From assembly GCA_937923325.1 (NCBI GenBank), contig CAKZUQ010000048.1, positions 1 to 59,038 of the forward strand: a stretch of 59,038 nucleotides of DNA, in the 5' to 3' direction. The notes under the pieces were generated by a model. That model was not told where the DNA came from, made no database searches, and worked only from the letters and a program-made list of their open reading frames with translations. Source of the stretch: an uncultured Bacteriovoracaceae bacterium. GTDB lineage: Bacteria; Bdellovibrionota; Bacteriovoracia; Bacteriovoracales; Bacteriovoracaceae. How positions within the stretch are numbered: the stretch's first letter is position 1; the number at the start of each line of letters is the position of its first letter. This document shows, in pieces, positions 25,986 to 34,507 of this stretch. Position numbers and translations under genes: made by a program.

Positions 25986-26441
25986 ATGAAAAAAATTTTA
26001 TTTACTATTGCAGCATTAGTTTCTATTCAAGCTTTTGCAGATGCGACACTAAGGTTTTAACGTGACGATAGGTCTGTGGATGATTTATTCACTGAACTAA
26101 TTCTTTTTCCTGGTGATCACGGAAATATGATCTATTTTACTAATGCAAGAATCACTGAAGAATTTTTTTCTCGCGTGACTGGTAGTGCTATGAAAAGAGT
26201 TGTTTTAGAAATGCGAAATATGATTTGCAGAACATCTTTTGTTGATAGGAGTGGTCATATAGAATCAATTGTATGTACCAAAGACGATAGACCTATTGAT
26301 GGTATATTGAGCAAGTTAAGTATTATAAGAAATGACACTGGAAAGTTTGATGTTTCATTATTTACTTCATATATTTCTCGAAGCGGACAAGGCAATATAG
26401 ATAAAGATGAAGGACTTGCTTTTGGTTTAACTCTTAAATAA
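25986..26441 (+). pseudogene. Small exported protein gene with in-frame TAA after the signal peptide
   Basis: The ATG at 25986 begins an excellent signal peptide (MKKILFTIAALVSIQAFA). After six mature codons (DATLRF) TAA occurs at 26058-26060. The same frame then stays open for 126 codons to 26441 (RDDRSVDDLFTELILF onward) with protein-like composition and two cysteines. The downstream part has only a GTG at 26076 as possible start, without a Shine-Dalgarno. Full length would be 151 residues. A nonsense or sequencing change is likely. Family not recognised. Confidence 0.6.
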
Positions 26442-26450
26442 AAAAAATTC

Positions 26451-27176
26451 CTAAGAGCTCACTTTATAACTTTGTTGCTTAAGCCAACATAGTGGTCTTG
26501 GGTGAGCTAAGTCTCTATTTCTCCAATTGCAAGTTCCTTGAGTTTGATCTTTGTAATAAGGTTTATGCTTCATATCTTTTTCAAAAAGAGAGGTCGTAAA
26601 ATATTTACCAAATCTGCATTGTGGACTCGGGTAAAGATGTGTTGTCTCTTCAATAACACTTGTATCTTGGTTATTGTTTTTTTCTATTTGCATGATCTTA
26701 TACAAAGTGCTGCTTTATTTTCATTTATATAACTTTTGAACATTTACTTTTTTTACGATATCCAAGTTTTATTATTGCTACGTTTTCATCCTTTATATAG
26801 ACTTTTCTAAAAGACTCTAAGTTTACAAAATAATCAGATTGTCCTTCAATTATGGCCCAATTTTGTCTTCCAAGTCCACCAAGTAAGCTAACCATTACTC
26901 TTTCTCTGCTTCTAGTTGTCATAGTATTTACATAGCCACTGCCTCAGCTAACACGCATGACAAATTTATCTACATTTGCCTTAATAATAGGCCTGTAAAT
27001 AGCTGAAATATTTTCTATTACTTCATAAAAGTCTTGTTCAAATATTCCAGTAATTCCTCTTTTAGTTACAGGTATTCTCAGGTTATTTGTCTAGCAAACT
27101 CACTCTTTTTTTTAAGATCACATGTTAGAGCTATAATTGTAGACGTTAGTGATATTAATATGATAGCAAGTTTCAT
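26451..27176 (-). pseudogene. Decayed paralogue of the HELGHH metalloprotease
   Basis: Pieces in different frames align in order with the intact protein at 20454-21341. From the 27176 ATG there is a signal peptide and TCDLKKK; after a frameshift near 27090 come NNLRIPVTK and IFEQDFYEVIENI. TGA at the position of the intact protein's Trp80 follows, then GGLGRQNWAIIEGQSDYFV and ESFRKVY. After further frame changes, PSPQCRFGKYFTTSLFE, GTCNWRNRD and RPLCWLKQQ match the Cys-rich C-terminus. About 35 residues covering HELGHH are missing, as is a second block before the C-terminus. It cannot encode an active protease. Confidence 0.82.
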
Positions 27177-27343
27177 AAATTCCTCTATAAAGTTAATTTA
27201 ATATGTTTCGAAATTCTAGCAATAGCTTTAGGTTGTTGAAGGCATGTAAGGGACTGTTAATTCGTAATTCGGTCGTTCTGTAAATCTTACAGCTATTTTA
27301 AAATTAACTAAATAATAATAACTATGTGTGTTAAATGCTAGTT

Positions 27344-28504
27344 ATGAAAACTTTATCAATTCTTCTAGCTGTAACTTCAGCCATTTCTTTTGCTCAAGAT
27401 ATTAATTCAAGAATATCTAATACTTTTAGTGAGTCTTTTCAAAACAAGGACTTAAAGTGTTATTACTATCAGCCTAAAGTTAATGCGTTAGTTAGTCCAA
27501 AGCATGAGACAAGCTTCTCTGATGGACAGATTAGTAGAGACTTCTCTTTAGAGTATATGGAGGATGAGATTGATTTTACATTTAAGCTTTATAAAGAGAA
27601 TTCCGTTAGTAAATATGAAATTAGCTTTAATAATGCTTTAACATACCAAGGAGAGCTTACTTCAAAGAATTTCTATAGATTAATGGAATTTGGAGATGCT
27701 GGTTTTTTTGTTTCTGGTCTGTCTTACAAAAATGGAGACCAATCACTTTATACTAAATACAATCTTAATAAAATCAAATGTAATCTTGAACTGGCAAAGT
27801 CTAAGCCTATAGTCCTTGAGGGGAATCAACATGTAAACGTACATCCTCATACACGTTATGATTACTTTTCATTATTAAGCTTACCAGTTTCAAGATACTT
27901 TCAAACGATGAAGTCATATGTATTAATTGATGCTGCAAATAGGCAGGGTGCATTTATTGACTACGGAGCATTTTTATCTTCTGGGTCTTATACAACTCCT
28001 TTTTCTGTATTTGAAACTAAAATGGAAATTCCACAAAATATACCAATGTTAATCTCTCCAGCTGGATATAATGATTATGAATTCTCTAATAATCCCGAAG
28101 TTAATATTACTTTAACTGGTGGCAATCATAACTACTGTATTTGGAACAACACTAGAAATATTCTTTGGGGTCTATTTTATTCAAAGGAATCTCCAGTTTT
28201 AAATATTACTTATGATACTAAAGCTACTGTTGTGCAAAGGCGTGGAATTATTCCAGGAATATCATTTAAGAAAAAGCATGTTAAAGGTTCAAATGTATTA
28301 GCTGATATTTTTAAAAGAAACCCTTATCTTAAATCTTCTTATCACAAAGCCTATAATTACTATTTTCAAAAGGACTTCTTACTTCGATTTACGGGAGTTT
28401 TTAAAACACTAACATATAGTTATAATGCCGATGGTCTTCAAGTTAATGAAGTCATTCATGGTAGTGGAACAAGAGACTTAGTAATAAATTTAAATTACCT
28501 ATAA
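27344..28504 (+). CDS. Hypothetical exported protein
   Basis: 386 residues from the ATG at 27344 (a second ATG lies 9 bases upstream), giving signal peptide MKTLSILLAVTSAISFA. The mature chain is rich in aromatic residues and short strands, with cysteines at LKCYYYQPK, IKCNLEL and HNYCIWNN. I recognise no catalytic motif; the composition suggests a beta-rich periplasmic or surface protein. A small palindrome CTGTAAATCTTACAG at 27278-27292 lies in its leader and could be an operator. It precedes the transglutaminase-like gene by 78 bp. Confidence 0.62.
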   Translation: MKTLSILLAVTSAISFAQDINSRISNTFSESFQNKDLKCYYYQPKVNALVSPKHETSFSDGQISRDFSLEYMEDEIDFTFKLYKENSVSKYEISFNNALTYQGELTSKNFYRLMEFGDAGFFVSGLSYKNGDQSLYTKYNLNKIKCNLELAKSKPIVLEGNQHVNVHPHTRYDYFSLLSLPVSRYFQTMKSYVLIDAANRQGAFIDYGAFLSSGSYTTPFSVFETKMEIPQNIPMLISPAGYNDYEFSNNPEVNITLTGGNHNYCIWNNTRNILWGLFYSKESPVLNITYDTKATVVQRRGIIPGISFKKKHVKGSNVLADIFKRNPYLKSSYHKAYNYYFQKDFLLRFTGVFKTLTYSYNADGLQVNEVIHGSGTRDLVINLNYL

Positions 28505-28582
28505 ATATTTCAATCACTTTTACAGGCAGCATTATCTTATATAGTGTTCCTGAACTGAATTATAAAATTATAAGGAGAATCA

Positions 28583-29647
28583 ATGAAAAAGTTGGTCGTA
28601 ACATTATGCCTTTTCAGCATTACAGCTTTTGCAAATGACAAAAAAGAAATGGGTAATAAGTGGGATAGTCAAAATAACCCATTTAGAATTAATGCTAATT
28701 TTGAATCTAAATTTACAGCTCTTCCATTAACAGGAGATATGAGTTCTGTAGGTTTAGGTTGGCCAGGTTACTTTTGGGCAAAACAAAAGGCTGGAATCTC
28801 ACAAAGGTGGCAAATTAAACAAAAAAGAAGATCTGAACATTTTAAATATGATGTTCTTAGTCTTTACCAACTTAGAAATATGACAAAGGCTCAACTTGAT
28901 GTTCTTTCTCCCGCGGAAAAATATGATATTTATATGGGGGATTATTCTTATCCAACTGTAGCGAAGGTTAGAAAAAATACTTCTCCTGGTGATAGTGGAT
29001 GGACGGGGATATGCCATGGTGTATCTCCTGCTGGACTTCATCACGCTGAACCTGGAGTGAAAACAGTCACTAATAAAGATGGAATCGAAATTACTTTCTT
29101 TTCTTCTGATGTTAAGGCCCTTGTTGCGTATTATTATGCAAAAGTTTCTAATACAGGTATAACTCAAATTGGTAGAAGATGTTTTATCGGTAAGAGAGTT
29201 CCTTTTAGAAATAGAGGGTGTAATGATGTTAATCCAGCTTCTTTACATATCATTATGGCCAACAGGCTTGGCATTACAAAGAATGGCTTTATTGCAGATA
29301 TTGATCGTTTTAAACAAGTGTGGAATCACGTAGCTGTAAAGTTTGAATCAAAAGTTTTAGGTTATTCTGATCCTCAATCAGGTAGTGCACCAGGTACTTA
29401 TAAAACTGTTAAAGTTTTATCAAAGGTTCATTATACAGGTGGTGTTGATCCAAAAAGAGAGCCTATTCTTCAAACTGAAAATGAAAAATGGGATATTAAA
29501 TCTTATAAGTATACATTAGATTTAAACTCTAAAGGTCAAATTATTGGTGGAAAATGGTTATCTAAACAAAGACCAGACTTCTTATGGGTAAAAGATAAAG
29601 AGACTTTTGAAAATGCTTATTATGGTCAAATACAATCTCTCTTGTAA
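28583..29647 (+). CDS. Exported transglutaminase-elicitor-like protein (TGase_elicitor family)
   Basis: 354 residues with signal peptide MKKLVVTLCLFSITAFA. SGWTGICHGVSPAGLHHAEP resembles the W-x-G-x-CHG-W/V-x-xA active-site segment of the M81D/GP42 transglutaminase elicitor family (C144). FSSDVKALVAYYY, IGRRC and RGCNDVNPASLHIIMANRLG (D215, H222) then VWNHVAVKF follow in the family's order. Such enzymes cross-link or modify glutamine side chains of extracellular proteins. AAGGAG precedes the ATG and a strong terminator follows, so it is monocistronic. Activity is inferred; family call is good. Confidence 0.75.
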   Translation: MKKLVVTLCLFSITAFANDKKEMGNKWDSQNNPFRINANFESKFTALPLTGDMSSVGLGWPGYFWAKQKAGISQRWQIKQKRRSEHFKYDVLSLYQLRNMTKAQLDVLSPAEKYDIYMGDYSYPTVAKVRKNTSPGDSGWTGICHGVSPAGLHHAEPGVKTVTNKDGIEITFFSSDVKALVAYYYAKVSNTGITQIGRRCFIGKRVPFRNRGCNDVNPASLHIIMANRLGITKNGFIADIDRFKQVWNHVAVKFESKVLGYSDPQSGSAPGTYKTVKVLSKVHYTGGVDPKREPILQTENEKWDIKSYKYTLDLNSKGQIIGGKWLSKQRPDFLWVKDKETFENAYYGQIQSLL

Positions 29648-29660
29648 TTTAAAATGCTTT

Positions 29661-29684
29661 AAGCCCTCTTTGTAGGGCTTTTTT
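29661..29684 (+). terminator. Intrinsic terminator
   Basis: AAGCCCT (29661-29667), loop CTTTGT and AGGGCTT (29674-29680) followed by TTTT, 14 bp after the transglutaminase-like gene. It lies only 14 bp before the next ATG. Confidence 0.87.
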
Positions 29685-29697
29685 CTTCTTTTTGCCT

Positions 29698-30306
29698 ATG
29701 AAAATACACTTTGAAAACTCTTCTCTAATTATTCTTGAAAAACCCTTTGGTGTTTCATTCCATAGCGAAAATGAAGAGGGTTTCATGGCAATTGCCAAGA
29801 GGTCATTAGATCTCTCTCTCTATAGTGTGCATAGATTAGATAAAGTTACATCTGGATTGATCATCTTTGCTAAGTCCAATTTGGCAGCGTCTAAGCTTGG
29901 AAATTTGTTCCAACAAAAAAAAATAAATAAAACATACCTTGCCTTAGCTCCTGGTAAACCTTCAAAAAAACAAGGTATTATTTCTGGCGACATGGAGAAG
30001 TCTAGAAGAGGAACTTATAAGCTTCTTAGGTCTAAGGAAAACCCAGCAATAACCAAATTTACATCTTCTTTTTATGAAGAAGGTTATAGAGTATATACGC
30101 TTTCTCCGTTAACAGGAAAGACTCATCAACTAAGAGTCATGATGAAGAGCTTAGGAGTTCCTATTTTGGGTGATACTTCTTATGGTGGTAAAGACTATAG
30201 TAGGGTATGTCTACATGCTCATAAACTTGAATTTGAGTATGATGGTGATCTTATAATGTTGGAGAGTTACCCTGAGTTTTTAGATAAAAAAAAGCACCTT
30301 AATTAA
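29698..30306 (+). CDS. RluA-family RNA pseudouridine synthase
   Basis: 202 residues from the ATG at 29698; a TTG two codons upstream is also possible. IILEKPFGVSFH is the N-terminal KPxG motif, SVHRLDKVTSGLIIFAKS the catalytic motif II with D48, and SPLTGKTHQLRVMMKSLGVPILGD the C-terminal motif (TGxTHQLR). There is no S4 domain, and the short length matches RluA/TruC-type or the TIGR01621 branch. It isomerises uridine in rRNA or tRNA; the target cannot be deduced. It starts 14 bp after a terminator without an obvious Shine-Dalgarno. Its last codons form half of the following terminator. Confidence 0.86.
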   Translation: MKIHFENSSLIILEKPFGVSFHSENEEGFMAIAKRSLDLSLYSVHRLDKVTSGLIIFAKSNLAASKLGNLFQQKKINKTYLALAPGKPSKKQGIISGDMEKSRRGTYKLLRSKENPAITKFTSSFYEEGYRVYTLSPLTGKTHQLRVMMKSLGVPILGDTSYGGKDYSRVCLHAHKLEFEYDGDLIMLESYPEFLDKKKHLN

Positions 30307-30318
30307 GGTGCTTTTTTT
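30291..30318. terminator. Bidirectional intrinsic terminator overlapping two gene ends
   Basis: AAAGCACCTTAATTAAGGTGCTTT is a complete palindrome (30291-30314) with A- and T-tracts. It overlaps the last codons of the RluA gene and directly abuts the stop of the convergent 32-residue gene. Confidence 0.88.
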
Positions 30319-30415
30319 ATTTTTTTGCAATTGCTTTTTGAATTTTAGCTTTTTTCTTTAATTGAGCTTTTCTTCTGTTCATTTTTAAAGTTGTTTTCTT
30401 TCTACCTGCACCCAT
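30317..30415 (-). CDS. Very small, highly basic protein (32 residues)
   Basis: ATG at 30415 to TAA at 30319-30317. The product begins MGAGRKKTTLKMNRRKAQ and continues with lysine/alanine residues to AIAKK: 14 of 32 residues are Lys or Arg and none is acidic. GAGGT is positioned 7 bases before the ATG, and the shared terminator sits exactly at the stop, so it looks like a real transcription and translation unit. Size and charge recall ribosomal proteins of the bL34/bTHX class or another rRNA-binding peptide, but the sequence is not one of those I recognise. Confidence 0.65.
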   Translation of the reverse strand: MGAGRKKTTLKMNRRKAQLKKKAKIQKAIAKK

Positions 30416-30434
30416 GTATTACCTCATTGAAAAA

Positions 30435-31088
30435 TTAATAATGTATATTAATGTCTTTCATAAGTTTTGTAAAGTTGTTGCTGAACTGAAGCTTTAAATG
30501 ATCATGTTTTATGTTATTGTGCTCTGCGTATTTATTGTATATATCTACAATACTGTGGTCTGAGTCGTCAGTTTCTAAGAAAATTTTTTCTTTTGGAATC
30601 AAATCTAGAGTATTGAGTAGCTTTTCGCTCCTTAGAATCTGAGCTCCACATGAAATATATGTATTATATCTTCTATTAAATTGTTCAAATTGCTCTTTGG
30701 ATCCTTTAAAGGCGTGTAGTAATAGTGAGCCTCTATAAGCTATATCTTTTAAAGACTCTAATATCTCAGCAGTTGATTTGATGTTGTGTAACACTATGAA
30801 GTTAATGTCTGTTTCTTTTAGTATTTCTAGCTGGTGTTTAAACCTTTGTAGTTGTTTGTTAAAATTTGGTTTTAGTTTATCTAGCCCGATTTCTCCTAGG
30901 CCTATATAGTTGGGGTGACCTTTAAATCGTAATAATTTTTCTTTTGAAATATTTGTAGTTAAGTCCCAAGGGTGTATGCCATTTACGAAGTAATGATCAT
31001 CCGAAGGATCTCCAATATCTTTAACTAAGATATACTTTGTATCTTTTTCTTTTACTTTATGAGAGTGAATGTCAATGTATGGAATCAT
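30435..31088 (-). CDS. TatD-family metal-dependent hydrolase
   Basis: 217 residues. DIHSH (H8, H10) is the N-terminal metal site, GLGEIGLD provides the bridging Glu, FIVLHNIKS the next His, LLLHAFKGS the H-x-F-x-G His, and IFLETDDSDH the Asp. These follow TatD order, but the family's usual HxR is HNI here, and the protein is shorter than TatD (about 260), so the substrate may differ. TatD proteins are 3'-5' exonucleases or D-aminoacyl-tRNA-type hydrolases in the cytosol. The start overlaps the upstream tcdA-like gene by 17 bp. Confidence 0.8.
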   Translation of the reverse strand: MIPYIDIHSHKVKEKDTKYILVKDIGDPSDDHYFVNGIHPWDLTTNISKEKLLRFKGHPNYIGLGEIGLDKLKPNFNKQLQRFKHQLEILKETDINFIVLHNIKSTAEILESLKDIAYRGSLLLHAFKGSKEQFEQFNRRYNTYISCGAQILRSEKLLNTLDLIPKEKIFLETDDSDHSIVDIYNKYAEHNNIKHDHLKLQFSNNFTKLMKDINIHY

Positions 31089-31809
31089 TTAAAAAATACT
31101 CGATAACATAGTTGGCCATATGTATTCCAAAGCTGGCCGTCACCATTCCTGATGACCCAATTGAGCCTCTACAATTTAAACTACTATTTTTAAATTCATC
31201 TGCAATTGTAACTTTTTCTTGCGAGAAAACACATGGTAAAAAATAATCTCTTGCGAAGAAATCTTTATGATATTTCTTTAAATCTCTTCGTAAGCTTTTA
31301 ATTAGCTTGTCGTTTTCTACTCTTTTGAAGTTTCGAATCTCAATCCTGGAAACATCTCTTTTTCCTCCTGCGCCACCACACACAATGGCTGGTATATTCT
31401 TTAAGCTACAAAGATCTATTAAAAGAGCCTTGTTAAGTGATGAATCAAATCCATCTAATACAAAATCGTAGTCTTTATCTAAGATTTCTTCAGCTGTTTT
31501 TTTTGTGAAGAAATCATGAATTGTTTCAATTTTAGAATTAGGGTTTATGTCGACAAGTCTCTTTTTCAATGCATCGATTTTAAATTGTCCTATTGTGGAG
31601 TGCGTTGCTTGAACCTGTCTATTGATATTTGTCATACAGATGTCATCCATGTCGACAAGTGTAATGTTTGTAATACCAGATCGAACTAGGAATTCACTTG
31701 CCCAACTACTGACACCTCCTGTGCCAATTATTAGTACTTTTTTATGCTCTAATTTTTCAAAGTCATTTTTGTAGAGCTTTTTATTTCCTTCGTAAATAGA
31801 TCCATTCAT
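31072..31809 (-). CDS. tcdA: TcdA/ThiF-like tRNA t6A37 dehydratase
   Basis: 245-residue E1-like ATP-dependent enzyme. VLIIGTGGVSSWASEFLVRSG is the glycine-rich nucleotide loop with the GGVGSW-like form typical of TcdA (CsdL), VDMDD the acidic ribose-binding strand, TNINRQ the Asn-Arg-Q catalytic motif, and VLDGFDSSLNKALL the D-x-x-D Mg site. GGAGGKRDVSRIEI matches TcdA rather than ThiF or MoeB. The product cyclises N6-threonylcarbamoyladenosine at tRNA position 37. E. coli TcdA is 268 residues. It precedes and overlaps the TatD-like gene. Confidence 0.85.
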   Translation of the reverse strand: MNGSIYEGNKKLYKNDFEKLEHKKVLIIGTGGVSSWASEFLVRSGITNITLVDMDDICMTNINRQVQATHSTIGQFKIDALKKRLVDINPNSKIETIHDFFTKKTAEEILDKDYDFVLDGFDSSLNKALLIDLCSLKNIPAIVCGGAGGKRDVSRIEIRNFKRVENDKLIKSLRRDLKKYHKDFFARDYFLPCVFSQEKVTIADEFKNSSLNCRGSIGSSGMVTASFGIHMANYVIEYFLNDSIH

Positions 31810-31905
31810 ATGCTTTTTCTCTAACTAGCTAGAATTATGTAATCTGAAAGTGTAGTTTTTACAACTGATTCCAGAGTTTCAGTATATATATGCTATCATT
31901 TTTGT

Positions 31906-32289
31906 ATGTTCAAGATATTAATATTGCTAACATTTCCATATCTACTATTTGCAAATTGCGACTACTCACTTAAATACGATATTAAATTCGATGTTTCTGA
32001 TGAGATTAGAGAAAAAGCTTTATCATTTGTTGAAAAAGAAATGTTAGATAAGAAATATAAACTTATTTCTATATCCAAATTAACATTAAATTTGTCTTCC
32101 ACGGTCGGTCCAAAAATAAATCGTTTTAATGTAGAGACTATACTTGAACTTTACACTGATGGAAGTTTAGATATCTATTCTTATGGACAAGGTCGAGGAT
32201 ATAAATCCTTAGATCGAGCTAAAAGTTTAAGAAATATTAAAAGATCTTTGAGGAATGCAATTAAACAAATACCAAGTTGCGAACAATGA
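31906..32289 (+). CDS. Hypothetical exported protein, partner of trypsin-like protease
   Basis: 127 residues with a short signal peptide (MFKILILLTFPYLLFA, then NCDYSLK). The mature part is a mixed strand/helix sequence rich in Lys and Asp with two cysteines, NCD near the start and PSCEQ at the end, likely forming one disulfide. TVGPKINRFNVETILELYTDGSLDIYSYGQGRGY suggests an antiparallel sheet. No known family. Its TGA overlaps the ATG of the trypsin-like gene (ATGA at 32286-32289), so the pair is coupled and could be a protease with an inhibitor or chaperone; that role is a guess. Confidence 0.6.
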   Translation: MFKILILLTFPYLLFANCDYSLKYDIKFDVSDEIREKALSFVEKEMLDKKYKLISISKLTLNLSSTVGPKINRFNVETILELYTDGSLDIYSYGQGRGYKSLDRAKSLRNIKRSLRNAIKQIPSCEQ

Positions 32290-33044
32290 TTAAATTATTA
32301 CTTTTTATTATATCGATTTCAGTTTTTGCAATTATCCCTGGGACTTCTAGAGAAGATTTGTCTTCAATTGTTTTAAAAGCTCAGTTTACTCGTTTTGGCT
32401 TTGCTCTTGGAGGTCATTGTACTGCAACTGCGATTAGTGAAAAAAAGATTTTAACTGCTGGCCACTGTGTTAAGAATTATATCTTATCTCGACCAAAGTT
32501 TTTAAAAATTAAAATTAATAATAAAAGTTACGGAATTAACCATATTTCTGTACCAAATGGCTTTGTTGAACTTCAAAAACAATATGATGCTTCTATAAAG
32601 GATAAGAACTCTTTTAAATTAATATTAAAAGATTTATCCAAAATTGATATTGCAATTATCACTTTATCTAAGACCTTAAGAAAGAGCATAGACAAAGTAA
32701 AAATAGCACAACTTAATAGTAGCTCCAAAGAAGTTTTATTATGTGGTTATGGATACTCTCTTTATGAACCTGATACTTATAGTCAGAATGTTCCAGCAAA
32801 GCTTTTGTGTGGATCAAATCGCTATTTCTCTAAAGGTGGGCTACTTTTTATTAAAGGAAATATTGTAAGTCCATCTCATACAGAAGCCTTGACTGCTCCA
32901 GGAGATTCAGGATCTCCACTATTTGATAGTAATATGAATCAAATAGGTGTTCTTAGTGGAATCACAAAAAATGATTCAGGTGATGCTACTTCATATTATG
33001 CAAACTTAATGAACTTAAAAGAATTTATTATTGATAATATCTAA
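32286..33044 (+). CDS. Exported trypsin-like serine protease (S1)
   Basis: 252 residues from the ATG at 32286, with signal peptide MIKLLLFIISISVFA. All three triad residues are in place: LTAGHC (H60), KIDIAIITL (D121) and APGDSGSP (S208). LLCGYG and LLCGSN give the later disulfide cysteines typical of this fold. There is no obvious long propeptide. The GDSGSP form is seen in bacterial S1 proteases of predatory bacteria. Secreted or periplasmic; specificity cannot be judged with confidence. Translationally coupled to the small exported protein upstream. A hairpin follows at 33049. Confidence 0.87.
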   Translation: MIKLLLFIISISVFAIIPGTSREDLSSIVLKAQFTRFGFALGGHCTATAISEKKILTAGHCVKNYILSRPKFLKIKINNKSYGINHISVPNGFVELQKQYDASIKDKNSFKLILKDLSKIDIAIITLSKTLRKSIDKVKIAQLNSSSKEVLLCGYGYSLYEPDTYSQNVPAKLLCGSNRYFSKGGLLFIKGNIVSPSHTEALTAPGDSGSPLFDSNMNQIGVLSGITKNDSGDATSYYANLMNLKEFIIDNI

Positions 33045-33048
33045 TTTT

Positions 33049-33075
33049 CAATAGGCCATAAGCTATGACCTATTG
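33049..33075. terminator. Hairpin between convergent protease and lpd genes
   Basis: CAATAGG-C-CATA and TATG-A-CCTATTG form a stem of about 12 positions with a 3-base loop. T-tracts are absent, so it is a candidate shared terminator only. Confidence 0.45.
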
Positions 33076-33089
33076 ACAGTTATCTATGT

Positions 33090-34496
33090 TTAAATATGAA
33101 GAGCTCTATCTCCAGTTGCAGCCAAACAAGCTTCTTTCATTGCTTCACTGTAAGTGGGGTGAGCATGACATGTTCTAGCTATATCTTCAGCACTTGCTTT
33201 ATATTCCATTGCTAGTACTGCTTCAGCTATTAAGTCCGCACATCTTGGTCCAATCATATGAACTCCTAGGATTTCATCTGTGGTTCCATCGACAAGAACT
33301 TTGATAAGTCCAGCACTCTCGTTACTTGCTCTAGCTCTACCTAAAGCTTTAAACGGAAATGAACCTTTTTTATAATTCACTCCAGCGGCTTTTAATTCTT
33401 CTTCAGTCTTTCCTACACTTGATACTTCTGGCCATGTGTAAACAACTCCTGGAATTAAGTCGTAATTAATATGAGGTTTTTGACCCGCTAGTAATTCAGC
33501 AACGAAAACACCTTCTTCTTCAGCTTTATGAGCAAGCATTACTCCATCAGTAACATCTCCAATAACATAAATATTGTCAGCTGATGTTTTAAGATTCTTA
33601 TCGCTTGGAATTCTTCCTCTTTCATCAAGAGTTATACCTACATTTTCTAGTCCTAATCCATCTGTGTACGGCCTGCGCCCAACACTTATAAGGCAGTAAT
33701 CACCCTCTAGCGTAACTTCCTGATCCTTTTTCATGTTAATTGCTTTTACAATTGCTTTTTTTCCACTTGCTTTTGCACTTGTTACTTGATGAGACAAATA
33801 AAAATCAATTCCATCTTTTTTCAACACTCTTTGTAATTGTTTTCCAAGATCTTTGTCCATCATTCCAATGATACTGTCAGCATATTCAACAACACTTACT
33901 TTTGCTCCAAGTCTTTTGTAAACAGAACCAAGTTCTAATCCAATTACACCACCACCAATAACAATTAAGTGTTTTGGAACTTCAGTTAAAGATAAAGCCT
34001 CAGTTGAAGTAATGACTCTTTTTTTATCTATTTCCATTCCTGGAAAAGCAGAAGGCTTTGAACCAGTCGCTATGATAAACTTATCAGCTTTTAGCTCAAG
34101 TTCTTTTTCACCAGAAACTTTTAATGTATTTTTATCAATAAAAGACCCAAGTCCATGATGAACATCTATCTTGTTTTTATCCATTAAAAATTTAACACCA
34201 CCACAAGTCTGTTCTACAACACCTTGTACTCTTTTAAGCATTTTCTTAATATCTAACTTTACATCTTTTACATCAATACCATGATCAGCATGAGAGTGAA
34301 GAGTCTCGTGGTATCTCTCAGAGGAATCTAACCACGCCTTAGAAGGAATACAACCTACGTTTAAGCAAGTTCCACCTAGAGTAGAGTACTTTTCTACAAT
34401 TGCAGTTTTGAATCCAAGTTGTGCGCATCTAATTGCACTTACATATCCACCTGGACCAGAACCAATAACAACAACATCATATTTATTTTCACTCAT
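33090..34496 (-). CDS. lpd: Dihydrolipoyl dehydrogenase (E3)
   Basis: 468 residues. VVVIGSGPGGYVSAI binds FAD, GGTCLNVGCIPSK carries the redox pair (C44, C49), LIVIGGGVIGLELGSVY binds NAD, IYVIGDVTDGVMLAHKAEEEG is the second FAD contact and CHAHPTYSEAMKEA gives the His-Glu pair. This is the canonical E3 that reoxidises dihydrolipoamide on SucB with NAD+. It is the last gene of sucA-sucB-lpd, 12 bp after sucB, with AAAGGTAA before its ATG. Distinct from the CARVGC paralogue at 15817-17226. Confidence 0.95.
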   Translation of the reverse strand: MSENKYDVVVIGSGPGGYVSAIRCAQLGFKTAIVEKYSTLGGTCLNVGCIPSKAWLDSSERYHETLHSHADHGIDVKDVKLDIKKMLKRVQGVVEQTCGGVKFLMDKNKIDVHHGLGSFIDKNTLKVSGEKELELKADKFIIATGSKPSAFPGMEIDKKRVITSTEALSLTEVPKHLIVIGGGVIGLELGSVYKRLGAKVSVVEYADSIIGMMDKDLGKQLQRVLKKDGIDFYLSHQVTSAKASGKKAIVKAINMKKDQEVTLEGDYCLISVGRRPYTDGLGLENVGITLDERGRIPSDKNLKTSADNIYVIGDVTDGVMLAHKAEEEGVFVAELLAGQKPHINYDLIPGVVYTWPEVSSVGKTEEELKAAGVNYKKGSFPFKALGRARASNESAGLIKVLVDGTTDEILGVHMIGPRCADLIAEAVLAMEYKASAEDIARTCHAHPTYSEAMKEACLAATGDRALHI

Positions 34497-34507
34497 TTTA
34501 TTACCTT

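Noticed and set aside
7842..27176. Reassignment of TGA to Trp to explain two TGA-broken genes
   Set aside because: TGA is used as a normal stop in coupled ATGA overlaps at 1770, 25311 and 32287, and the second broken gene has other lesions.
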